From DATIXJ01 sp035518715 (lineage in GTDB: Bacteria; Bacteroidota; Ignavibacteria; UBA10030; SZUA-254): a stretch of 17,132 bases of DNA. How positions within the stretch are numbered: the first letter of the stretch is position 1; each line of letters opens with the position of its first letter. Made by a program: the position numbers and the translations under genes. Under the pieces are notes generated by a model. It was not told where the DNA came from, did not search any database, and saw nothing but the letters and a program-made list of their open reading frames with translations. Below are positions 1 through 6,036 of this stretch, in pieces. The DNA lies in contig DATIXJ010000012.1 of the NCBI GenBank assembly GCA_035518715.1, positions 1 through 17,132 of the forward strand, given 5' to 3'.

Positions 1-325
1 CTCTTCTTCTGCATGAATATCCTCGTAGACTGAGCATGATGCTGATCGGACTTCCTCCCCGGTTACTGAACAGCACCGGAATAATAGTCGGCAATCGTAA
101 AGCGATCATGAAGCCAGAATGAAGAAATTGTTATGATCCCCTCGCAGTGTGTGGCTGCAAACCGAATTCGGAGCCCTTTGGGAGGATCCATTGCATTTCT
201 AATATTCTTAATGATTTTGTAAATTACTCCTCATCATCCAATATCATTCCGTTGCGTTCATAGGAGATTTCCGGGAATGAAGGCCTGGATGCGCGCGGGT
301 TTAGTGCACGTAAGGTAAACAGCAT
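1..325. other. Left-edge region with no supported gene
   Basis: No convincing gene is visible here. On the + strand one frame is open from position 3 to a TGA at 120-122 and could be the last 39 codons of a gene that starts outside the window, but I recognise nothing in it. A 10-base palindrome (CCGAATTCGG) lies at 162-171. From about 190 the DNA becomes AT-rich up to about 250, which fits a promoter for the sixA-ppx operon, but I cannot fix -35 and -10 boxes. A short AAGGT at about 311-315 may serve as ribosome binding site for the gene at 326. Confidence 0.4.
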
Positions 326-895
326 ATGGAATTGTATCTTCTCCGTCATGGCATCGCAGTTCCGCGGGGAACTCCGGGATTTCCAAACGACGATCGCCCG
401 CTGACGGACGACGGGCGAAGAAAAATGAGACGCGCGTCTGCCGGAATGTCGAAAATCCTCACCGACATCTCCTGCATACTTTCGAGCCCTCTCCGGCGAA
501 CGGCAGAGACTGCGGAGATCGTCGCCGAAGCGCTCGGGATGAGCGACAAAATCTGTGAGCGCGCGGAGCTTCTTCCGGATGCGCCTGTCCAGGGATTGAA
601 AGACCTGCTGATCGAGTTCCGTGATCACAGGAAGCTTCTCCTCGTCGGCCATGGACCCACGATCGGCGAGTTTGCGTCGGGGCTGATCGGTGCTTCGGGA
701 ACGCGCATCGAATTTCGAAAAGGAGGACTTTGTCGCATCGATATAGAACCCGAAATTTCGGGAAGCGGCATGCTCCGCTGGCATTTTACGCCGAAACATC
801 TGCGTTTATTATCAAGGATCACGATTCATGAAGAAAAATCTCCTTCACGTTCCTCATCCGTACCCCGGCCGGCTCGTCGTCGTCGAGGGCATTGA
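326..895 (+). CDS. sixA: SixA-type phosphohistidine phosphatase (histidine phosphatase superfamily)
   Basis: Small cytoplasmic phosphatase of the branch-1 histidine phosphatase (phosphoglycerate-mutase-like) superfamily. E. coli SixA removes phosphate from phosphohistidine on phosphotransfer proteins. The catalytic RHG triplet is at residues 7-9 (nucleophile His8), the SPLRR motif with its phosphate-binding arginine at 54-58, and the second histidine in LVGHG at 107-109-110. The fold appears to end near residue 160 (FTPKHLR), about the usual SixA length. The remaining 28 or so residues are rich in Arg, Ser and Pro and are encoded largely in the overlap with the next gene (828-895), so they may be just read-through to the next stop. 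It is the first gene of an overlapping set ending in ppx; SixA proteins often lie near polyphosphate genes (known context, not proof). The true substrate is not shown by the sequence. Confidence 0.85.
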   Translation: MELYLLRHGIAVPRGTPGFPNDDRPLTDDGRRKMRRASAGMSKILTDISCILSSPLRRTAETAEIVAEALGMSDKICERAELLPDAPVQGLKDLLIEFRDHRKLLLVGHGPTIGEFASGLIGASGTRIEFRKGGLCRIDIEPEISGSGMLRWHFTPKHLRLLSRITIHEEKSPSRSSSVPRPARRRRGH

Positions 896-1544
896 CGGCT
901 CGGGAAAATCCACCCAACTGCAGCTTCTCCAGAAGTGGCTGGTGAGCCGGAATTACCGCGTCTTCTTCACTGAGTGGAACTCATCTTCGCTCGTTAAGAA
1001 GACCATCAAGCGCGGGAAGAACCGGAATCTCCTCACGCCGATGACATTCAGCATACTGCACGCCACAGATTTTGCCGACCGCCTCGCACATCTCATTATC
1101 CCGCCGCTCAAGGCTGGGATGATCGTCCTTGCCGACCGGTACGTCTATACTGCGTTTGCCCGTGACGTCGTCCGCGGCGTGCATCCGCAGTGGGTGCGAA
1201 ATCTCTACGGATTCGCGGTGAAGCCCGACATCGCTCTGTACTTCAAAGTGCCGATTGACGTTTCGCTGAAACGCATACTGAACGGCCGCATCTCGCTCAA
1301 GTTCCATGAAGCGGGAATGGATCTGAATCTCAGCTCGAATCCCTCGGAGAGCTTTAAGATCTTCCAGAACATGGTCCTGGAAGAGTATGACAAGATCTCG
1401 GCGGAATTCGATCTCCGGGTCATCGACGGGACGGAACCGATTCATGCGCAGCAAGCCGCCGTGCGCTCAATCGTCAAGGATGCGCTGAGCAGGTATCATC
1501 CAACACCGTTCCTCCAGAAGAAGGAGAATGTTTATGTCCGGTAA
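828..1544 (+). CDS. Thymidylate-kinase-like P-loop kinase, first of a tandem pair
   Basis: Nucleoside-monophosphate kinase of the thymidylate kinase fold, 238 aa, longer than the usual 205-215 aa Tmk. The Walker A motif is intact (GIDGSGKST, residues 21-29). The DRY triplet at 103-105 matches the Tmk DR(Y/H/F) motif, and FADRLAHLIIPPLKAG (82-97) matches the helix before it. However, the TREPGG motif that follows beta-2 in classical Tmk is replaced by TEWNSSS (48-54), and the AYQ after DRY is replaced by ARD (111-113). The lid segment carries an unusual FHEAGMDL (159-166). It is therefore a divergent family member whose substrate may not be dTMP. The ATG at 828 has AAGGATC a short distance upstream and overlaps sixA by 68 bases; the next gene starts inside its 3' end, so translation is probably coupled. 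Databases would likely label it dTMP kinase; I am sure of the fold, less of the reaction. Confidence 0.8.
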   Translation: MKKNLLHVPHPYPGRLVVVEGIDGSGKSTQLQLLQKWLVSRNYRVFFTEWNSSSLVKKTIKRGKNRNLLTPMTFSILHATDFADRLAHLIIPPLKAGMIVLADRYVYTAFARDVVRGVHPQWVRNLYGFAVKPDIALYFKVPIDVSLKRILNGRISLKFHEAGMDLNLSSNPSESFKIFQNMVLEEYDKISAEFDLRVIDGTEPIHAQQAAVRSIVKDALSRYHPTPFLQKKENVYVR

Positions 1545-2268
1545 TCAACCGAGATTTTTTGGAAAAGGTCTCCCGTACCTCGACATCTCCGAGCTGAAGG
1601 GCAAGCTTATCGTCATCGAGGGGACGGACGGTGTCGGGCGTTCGACGCAGATCGAGAATCTCCGGCAGTGGCTGGAAATTCAGGGCTACGGCGTTGTGAC
1701 GACCGGCTGGACACGCTCGCCGCTTATGGGACAGGCGATCAGCGAAGCCAAGGCCGGCCACACGCTCAATGTCAACACATTCAGTTTGCTGTACGCCGCA
1801 GATTTTGCCGACCGGCTCGAGAACGAGATCATTCCGGCGCTGAAAGCAGGATTTATCGTCCTTGCTGACCGGTACATCTACACCGCATTTGCGCGGTCGA
1901 TCGTCCGCGGTGCAGACCGGGACTGGATACGGAGGGTCTTCGGATTTGCACTCCAGCCGGATGCCGTCTTTTATATGCACACCGACGTGGAGAATCTGAT
2001 CCCGCGGGTAATCACGGGTGAAACGCTCTCAAAGCGTTACTGGGAAGAGGAGCTGGGAGAAGGAATGGATTACTGGGAATCCGGAATGGATCTTCGGCTG
2101 GGGGAGGACTTTTACGACAGCTTCATCGCTTATCAGAAGCGGATCCTCAAGGAATTTCGTCTCATGACCAAGCAGTTTGGGTTTACGGTCGTGGATGCAT
2201 CGCTTTCGTTTGAACGCACAAACCAGTCGCTGAAACAAGGAATACGGCAGATTCTCGAACATGCGTAA
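1534..2268 (+). CDS. Thymidylate-kinase-like protein with Walker A Lys-to-Arg change, second of a tandem pair
   Basis: A 244-aa paralogue of the preceding protein: the two align through the P-loop, FADRLE-N-EIIPALKAG, LADRYIYTAFAR, VRG and the lid motif ESGMDL. The Walker A motif reads GTDGVGRST (residues 30-38), so the lysine that contacts the ATP phosphates is arginine (codon CGT, 1635-1637). The classical TREPGG segment is TGWTRSP (57-63). It has a longer lid with an acidic insert (EEELGEGMDYWESGMDL, about 171-187). Two ATGs are possible, at 1528 and 1534; I choose 1534 because AAGGAG at 1521-1526 is then 7 bases away, against 1 base for 1528. It overlaps the previous gene by 11 bases and ppx by 8. 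It may be a weak or inactive kinase acting as partner of the first copy, or an active enzyme of a subfamily that tolerates arginine. Confidence 0.78.
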   Translation: MSGNQPRFFGKGLPYLDISELKGKLIVIEGTDGVGRSTQIENLRQWLEIQGYGVVTTGWTRSPLMGQAISEAKAGHTLNVNTFSLLYAADFADRLENEIIPALKAGFIVLADRYIYTAFARSIVRGADRDWIRRVFGFALQPDAVFYMHTDVENLIPRVITGETLSKRYWEEELGEGMDYWESGMDLRLGEDFYDSFIAYQKRILKEFRLMTKQFGFTVVDASLSFERTNQSLKQGIRQILEHA

Positions 2269-3811
2269 CGCGACGTTTCCGCTTGCAGCAATCGATATTG
2301 GGACAAATTCCCTCCACCTGATCGTGGCGGATGTAGATCCGTCGACCGGCCGGTTCAAGGTCATCGACCGGGAGAAGATCATCGTACGGCTGGGGAGCGA
2401 TTCCGCGGACATGCGGTATCTCTCTGAGGCAGCAATGAACCGGGCGATTACGACGCTGAAGCATTTCCGGACCATCGCCGACGGCGCGCACGCGCCGATC
2501 GTCGCCATCGCCACCAGCGCGGTCCGCGAAGCGATCAACCAGGAAGAATTCATTTATCGCGTAAAGGCAGAAACCGACATCGATGTACAAATTGCCTCCG
2601 ACGTCGAAGAGGCGCGGCTCATCTATTTGGGCGTGCTCCAGGCACTGCCGGTGTTTGATAGCCGGATTCTCCTCATCGACATCGGCGGCGGAAGCACCGA
2701 GTTTCTTGTCGGCAGGCGCCGTGAAATCTCGTACAACACCAGTCTGAAGTTAGGTGCCGTCCGCCTCACCCAGAGATTCTTCCAGAACGAAGAGAAACTT
2801 CCAAAATCCATCCGTGAATGCCGCGAATTCATCCACGGAACCATGAGCCCGGTGACGCGGCGGCTGAAGAACATGAATGTCGAGCTTGTGGTCGGGACTT
2901 CGGGCACAATCAACACACTGGCAAATGTCATCCGCCTCGGATCAAAACGGCCGGCTTCCGCACTCAACAATTTTTCATTTACCGATAAGAACCTGGCATC
3001 GGCAGTCAGAAAAATCCTGGCCGCAAAAAACTTCAAGGCCCGCAAGCGGATCAAGGGCATCGACAATTCCCGGGCGGACATCATTCTCGCCGGGACGCTC
3101 ATTCTTGACGAGATCTTCTCGGAGCTGAAGATCAAGAAGATGGTCGTTTCTGATTTCGCACTGCGGGAAGGGATACTGTACGACACGCTTGAGAAATCGC
3201 ACACGCATTCCGCGACGGCACGATGGGACAATATCCGCAACGACAGCATCATTCATCTCGCGAAATCCCTTTCCTTCGAAGAGGAGCATGCGCGGCATGT
3301 GGCGCGCCTGGCGCTCCTCCTTTTCGACCAGACGAGGAAGATCCATCGCATGGGGTCCCGTGAGCGGGAATTTCTCGAAGCCGCAGCAATTCTCCACGAA
3401 GTGGGATTATTCATTTCGCATTCCCAGCATCATCATCACTCCTATTATCTCATCCGGAATTCCGAACTTCTCGGCTACACGGAAAACGAGAAAGAAATCA
3501 TTGCAAACATTGCACGATACCACCGGAAGGCACACCCGAAAACAAAGCACGAAGGATTTAACCGGCTCACCTCAGAAGATCAGCGCCTCGTGACAAAGGT
3601 CGCATCGATTCTCCGGATCGCCGATGGACTCGACCGCTCACATACTTCTGCGGTAAAATCGCTTGCCGGCAGAATCGGGTCGGGGAAATTGATGATCCGA
3701 CTGAGCCCGTCGGACGGACAGCCGCTGGACATGGAAATCTGGGGAGCGGATCGAAAGAAAGATCTCTTCGAGGAAATATTTAAGACCGCGGTGAAGTTCG
3801 TCGCGCGGTGA
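2261..3811 (+). CDS. ppx: Ppx/GppA family phosphatase (exopolyphosphatase / guanosine pentaphosphate phosphohydrolase)
   Basis: A 516-aa member of the ASKHA-fold Ppx/GppA family, which cleaves terminal phosphate from polyphosphate or pppGpp in the cytoplasm. Phosphate-1 loop: AIDIGTNSLHLIVAD (10-24). Catalytic acidic motif: SDVEEARLIYLG (113-124). Phosphate-2 loop: LLIDIGGGSTEFLVG (137-151). The adenosine-side motif is VGTSGTINTLA (211-221). A C-terminal HD-type domain spans about 320-516, with HARHV (343-347), ILHEVGLFISHSQHHHHSYYLI (377-398) and RIADGLDRSH (452-461). The length matches full-length E. coli Ppx (about 510 aa), not the short two-domain form. Its ATG overlaps the stop of the preceding gene by 8 bases, so it is the last gene of the sixA operon. 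Ppx and GppA activities cannot be told apart by eye. Confidence 0.92.
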   Translation: MRNATFPLAAIDIGTNSLHLIVADVDPSTGRFKVIDREKIIVRLGSDSADMRYLSEAAMNRAITTLKHFRTIADGAHAPIVAIATSAVREAINQEEFIYRVKAETDIDVQIASDVEEARLIYLGVLQALPVFDSRILLIDIGGGSTEFLVGRRREISYNTSLKLGAVRLTQRFFQNEEKLPKSIRECREFIHGTMSPVTRRLKNMNVELVVGTSGTINTLANVIRLGSKRPASALNNFSFTDKNLASAVRKILAAKNFKARKRIKGIDNSRADIILAGTLILDEIFSELKIKKMVVSDFALREGILYDTLEKSHTHSATARWDNIRNDSIIHLAKSLSFEEEHARHVARLALLLFDQTRKIHRMGSREREFLEAAAILHEVGLFISHSQHHHHSYYLIRNSELLGYTENEKEIIANIARYHRKAHPKTKHEGFNRLTSEDQRLVTKVASILRIADGLDRSHTSAVKSLAGRIGSGKLMIRLSPSDGQPLDMEIWGADRKKDLFEEIFKTAVKFVAR

Positions 3812-3841
3812 AACGCGCACAGGGAGGAAATGCCACTCGTA

Positions 3842-3861
3842 CGGATCCGGCAGCGGATCCG
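3842..3861. terminator. Hairpin between convergent ppx and zinc-ribbon gene
   Basis: CGGATCCG at 3842-3849 is repeated at 3854-3861; being self-complementary, the two copies can form an 8-base-pair stem with a GCAG loop. It lies 30 bases after the ppx stop and 4 bases after the stop of the convergent - strand gene. There is no following T-run on either strand, so it is not a textbook intrinsic terminator; it could still end or protect transcripts from both sides. Confidence 0.45.
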
Positions 3862-3865
3862 ACCG

Positions 3866-4084
3866 TCAGACCACCATACGATCGAGAAGTTCGCGTGCAA
3901 TTTTCCGCGTCGACGAATCGCGCTGGCGGATCAGGTCGCCGACCTGATAGGTGTCCAGCACGCCCCAGAATGTCCGGCAGTCCTTGCATCTCAGGAGATA
4001 AAAGCGGCCGTTGGAATTGCGGCGTCTGAATTTTGTCATTTCAAAATTTGTTGAAGAACAATGCGAGCAGATAATTGCCTGCAT
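3866..4084 (-). CDS. Small zinc-ribbon-like protein of unknown function
   Basis: A 72-aa protein with two CxxC knuckles, CSHC (Cys6, Cys9) and CKDC (Cys33, Cys36), spaced as in zinc-ribbon domains that fold around one Zn2+ ion. Between them is a basic stretch (KFRRRNSNGRFYLLR), and after the second knuckle a helical, charged tail (about 45-72). This resembles small nucleic-acid-binding or adaptor zinc ribbons, but I cannot name a family. Codon use resembles the neighbours. It runs against ppx with 54 bases between the stops. No strong ribosome binding site precedes the ATG at 4084. Overlapping + strand frames in this stretch show no recognisable features, which supports the - strand reading. 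Confidence 0.65.
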   Translation of the reverse strand: MQAIICSHCSSTNFEMTKFRRRNSNGRFYLLRCKDCRTFWGVLDTYQVGDLIRQRDSSTRKIARELLDRMVV

Positions 4085-4210
4085 GGCTGCACCATAATGA
4101 AAGAATATGAACTGATGATGTTTACGTACCGGAGGTAGAAGCGTGGCTCAGGGAAGATATCCAATCCCCTTTTCATTGTCAAGGGAAATTGTACCCCTTT
4201 TTTCCCCTCC

Positions 4211-4248
4211 GTTATCGAATGGTAATATTGGGATTATTCACGCGTAAC
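4211..4248 (+). promoter_or_regulatory. Tandem 11-base repeat array, Pho-box-like (4 units)
   Basis: Four five-base units spaced exactly 11 bases apart: GTTAT at 4211, GTAAT at 4222, ATTAT at 4233 and GTAAC at 4244. Direct repeats with an 11-base period are typical of PhoB/PhoP response-regulator sites, and the same unit and period occur upstream of the porin and pstS. The array ends 38 bases before the ATG at 4287. A TACATT at 4259-4264 could be the -10 box. The units here are more AT-rich than in the other two arrays, so chance is a somewhat greater risk. Confidence 0.5.
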
Positions 4249-4286
4249 ACCCCCTTCGTACATTGTCGAAAAAAGAAAGAAAATCG

Positions 4287-4631
4287 ATGTACGAACTTAT
4301 CCAGCGAGGAGAATATCTGCTGACCGAGGACACGATCGCCCTTTATGTTCCTTCCCAGCCGGGCGTTTTTGTCCTGAGCATCCGGCTTGTCAGCGGAGCC
4401 CAGCAGGCATTTTTTTCCGGACAATCTGAAAACCTCCAGCGCACGCTCCGGGAGTGTGTTCTCAAAGATCCGACCCGTTTCACCGAGGAGGTGTTTGAGT
4501 ATCTTCTCCGGTATCAGTGTTATTACTCGTTTTTTGTCGTTCCGGAGCCCGTTTACCGGGATGAAATCGAAAAGATGGTACGGACCACGATTGATCCCTT
4601 CCAAAAGCTCTTGATTCTGAATTGTAACTGA
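4287..4631 (+). CDS. Uncharacterised small protein with degenerate GIY-YIG-like pattern
   Basis: A 114-aa soluble protein without signal peptide or membrane segment. Residues 25-55 follow the order of a GIY-YIG domain: PGVFVL (25-30) in place of GIYxI, then FFSGQSENLQRTL (42-54), which resembles the YIGxTxNLxxRL core, and a later acidic helix plus DPFQ (EIEKMV, 93-98; 103-106) where the family has its glutamate and NP. The two signature tyrosines are replaced by phenylalanines (Phe28, Phe42 or Phe43), so nuclease activity is doubtful. The similarity is my reading by eye. The start at ATG 4287 has an AAGAAAG purine run upstream; an in-frame TTG at 4263 would add 8 residues but has no ribosome binding site. 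The 11-base repeat array just upstream suggests control by phosphate supply. Confidence 0.6.
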   Translation: MYELIQRGEYLLTEDTIALYVPSQPGVFVLSIRLVSGAQQAFFSGQSENLQRTLRECVLKDPTRFTEEVFEYLLRYQCYYSFFVVPEPVYRDEIEKMVRTTIDPFQKLLILNCN

Positions 4632-4633
4632 TA

Positions 4634-4648
4634 TTCCCCGCGGGGGAA
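4634..4648 (+). terminator. Short G+C hairpin after the small gene
   Basis: TTCCCC at 4634-4639 pairs with GGGGAA at 4643-4648 around a GCG loop, starting 3 bases after the TGA of the preceding gene. No T-run follows on the + strand (AAACC instead), so it is only a candidate terminator or transcript-stabilising hairpin. Confidence 0.35.
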
Positions 4649-4677
4649 AACCGGATACCCGCTTCCCCTCTCCTACC

Positions 4678-4726
4678 TTAACAAATCCATAACCCATCGG
4701 TTACGCGCGCGTAACGCTCGCGTAGT
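4678..4726 (+). promoter_or_regulatory. Tandem 11-base repeat array, Pho-box-like (5 units), porin promoter
   Basis: Five units spaced exactly 11 bases apart: TTAAC at 4678, ATAAC at 4689, GTTAC at 4700, GTAAC at 4711 and GTAGT at 4722. The two middle units also form a perfect 16-base palindrome at 4700-4715. The last unit overlaps TAGTAT (4723-4728), a plausible -10 box; in the pstS array the last unit likewise overlaps TAATAT. The position 77 bases before the porin ATG and the 11-base period suggest several PhoB/PhoP-type regulator molecules bound side by side on one face of the helix. Confidence 0.65.
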
Positions 4727-4803
4727 ATCTTCACCGCCGAGGATTACACCCGGCCACAGTTTTCAATCCAACGATTCACAACAACCATCTGAAAGGATCT
4801 GAG

Positions 4804-5934
4804 ATGCAAAGGGCACTGCTTTTCGCAATCGGGCTCTTCTGCGTTGTCGCTGCCACCTGCGCGCAGGACACGCAATCCAAGGGAACGATCAGCGGCTATA
4901 TGTTCGGAGACTATTTTTACAACATCGCGAGAGACTCTTCTTTTGCCGGGGCGAAACCCCCTTCAAAAACCGCACTCTCCGGTCCCAAAGACATGCAGGG
5001 ATTTCAGTTTCGCAGGATCTACTTCACCTACGACGACGATATCTCGAGCCAATTCACATCACGCTTCCGGCTCGAGGCAGATCAGAGCGTCCTCGTCAAC
5101 AATAAAATCGAAACATATGTCAAGGACGCCTATCTGAAATGGAAGGGCGTTTTTGAAGGAAGCGATATCATCTTCGGCATCCAGCCCACAACTGCATTTG
5201 ACATCTCCGAGACCTGGTGGGCATATCGCCCGCTGGAGAAGACCATCATGGACCTCCGCGGCATTATTCCGTCACGGGATTTTGGCGTAGCGCTGCGCGG
5301 AAAGGTTACCGGAGACGGCATGCTGAATTACTGGGCTATGATCGCGAATGGGGACGGGAATTCGCCTGTGGGCAGCAAATTCAGGAGATACTCGCTGAAT
5401 CTGCAGGTAAAAGCCGATCAGTTCCAGGCAACGCTCAACGGAGATTACCGGGCACAGGCACCGATTAACGATCCAACCAGCACAAGCACCCCCGCTGCGA
5501 CGTTTTCCAACGACATCTTTACCGGATCGGTCTTTGCAGGATATAAAGAACCCAACAGCTATTCATTCGGCGTCGAGGCATTCTGGCAGTCAATGTTCCA
5601 TTCGATTGTCGACTCTTCTTCCGCCGCACGACCGCGTCCCCTTACAGGCAGGAATGCCATCGGCTTCTCGGTGTTTGGATCTGTGAACCTCCAGAACGAT
5701 CTCCTGATTGTCGGCAGGTACGACTACTTCGATCCCGACAATAACTCGTACTTCAAGGGCGATTCCAGAAATTATATCATCGCCGGGCTGGACTGGAAAG
5801 CGAACAAGAACGTTTCGATCATGCCGAACGTGCAGATCGAGACGTACGAATCGGTACCGCTCGCCAACGGAACAACGTTGAGTTTCGACAGTTCGGTGAC
5901 CGGTCGCGTGACCATCTATTATGTCTTTATTTGA
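4804..5934 (+). CDS. Outer-membrane beta-barrel porin, phosphate-selective porin O/P-like
   Basis: A 376-aa exported protein with a signal peptide (MQRALLFAIGLFCVVAATCA, cleavage predicted before Gln21). The mature part has alternating beta strands typical of outer-membrane barrels: GYMFGDYFYN near the N-terminus, FQFRRIYFTYDDD, SRFRLEAD, AYLKWKG, and repeated aromatic-ended strands up to the C-terminal VTIYYVFI. The FRRIYFTY and SRFRLEAD segments and the overall length recall OprO/OprP-type porins, which carry phosphate or pyrophosphate across the outer membrane. The position directly before pstS and behind a five-unit Pho-like array supports a phosphate role. The ATG at 4804 follows GAAAGGATC. 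Ion selectivity cannot be read from the sequence. Confidence 0.75.
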   Translation: MQRALLFAIGLFCVVAATCAQDTQSKGTISGYMFGDYFYNIARDSSFAGAKPPSKTALSGPKDMQGFQFRRIYFTYDDDISSQFTSRFRLEADQSVLVNNKIETYVKDAYLKWKGVFEGSDIIFGIQPTTAFDISETWWAYRPLEKTIMDLRGIIPSRDFGVALRGKVTGDGMLNYWAMIANGDGNSPVGSKFRRYSLNLQVKADQFQATLNGDYRAQAPINDPTSTSTPAATFSNDIFTGSVFAGYKEPNSYSFGVEAFWQSMFHSIVDSSSAARPRPLTGRNAIGFSVFGSVNLQNDLLIVGRYDYFDPDNNSYFKGDSRNYIIAGLDWKANKNVSIMPNVQIETYESVPLANGTTLSFDSSVTGRVTIYYVFI

Positions 5935-5966
5935 ATCAAGAGCACAAGTCCGGTGTTACGGGTGAG

Positions 5967-6004
5967 GTAACAATTTCTTAACACTGGAGCAACTCAAAGA
6001 TAAT
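5967..6004 (+). promoter_or_regulatory. Tandem 11-base repeat array, Pho-box-like (4 units), pstS promoter
   Basis: Units at an exact 11-base period: GTAAC at 5967, TTAAC at 5978, GCAAC at 5989 and ATAAT at 6000. The last overlaps TAATAT (6001-6006), a possible -10 box. A further GTTAC at 5955-5959 is 12 bases before the first unit and makes a TGTTAC/GTAACA inverted repeat (5954-5972). The array ends 32 bases before the pstS ATG. PstS genes are classical Pho-regulon targets, so this is the best anchored of the three arrays. Confidence 0.65.
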
Positions 6005-6036
6005 ATCAAAGCGCTAACTTGAGAAGGAACACGAAC

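Noticed and set aside
3..122. Open + strand frame at the left edge as the 3' end of a gene
   Set aside because: 39 codons without any recognisable motif; cannot be told from a chance open frame.
199..223. Possible Pho-like repeats (TTAAT at 208, GTAAA at 219) upstream of sixA
   Set aside because: Only two units share the 11-base spacing, they lack the terminal C, and the DNA is AT-rich, so chance is the simpler explanation.
377..384. HE in place of HD in the Ppx/GppA C-terminal domain (ILHEVGL, residues 377-383 of that protein; window about 3389-3412)
   Set aside because: LHEVGL is a common form in Ppx/GppA proteins including E. coli, so it is not unusual. The coordinates here are residue numbers.
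224..799. Long - strand open frame opposite sixA
   Set aside because: Shadow of a clear SixA gene; no motif in the translation.
1528..1533. ATG at 1528 as start of the second kinase-like gene
   Set aside because: AAGGAG would be only 1 base away; ATG 1534 has a normal 7-base spacing.
3830..4054. + strand 74-codon frame with a purine-rich sequence (GGGAGGAA) before its ATG
   Set aside because: The overlapping - strand frame has two CxxC pairs and more natural composition; the + strand translation resembles nothing.
4143..4247. Short GTG-started frame of 34 codons with GGAGG 7 bases upstream
   Set aside because: Good ribosome-site geometry, but no recognisable protein features, and it ends inside the repeat array; too little to call a gene.
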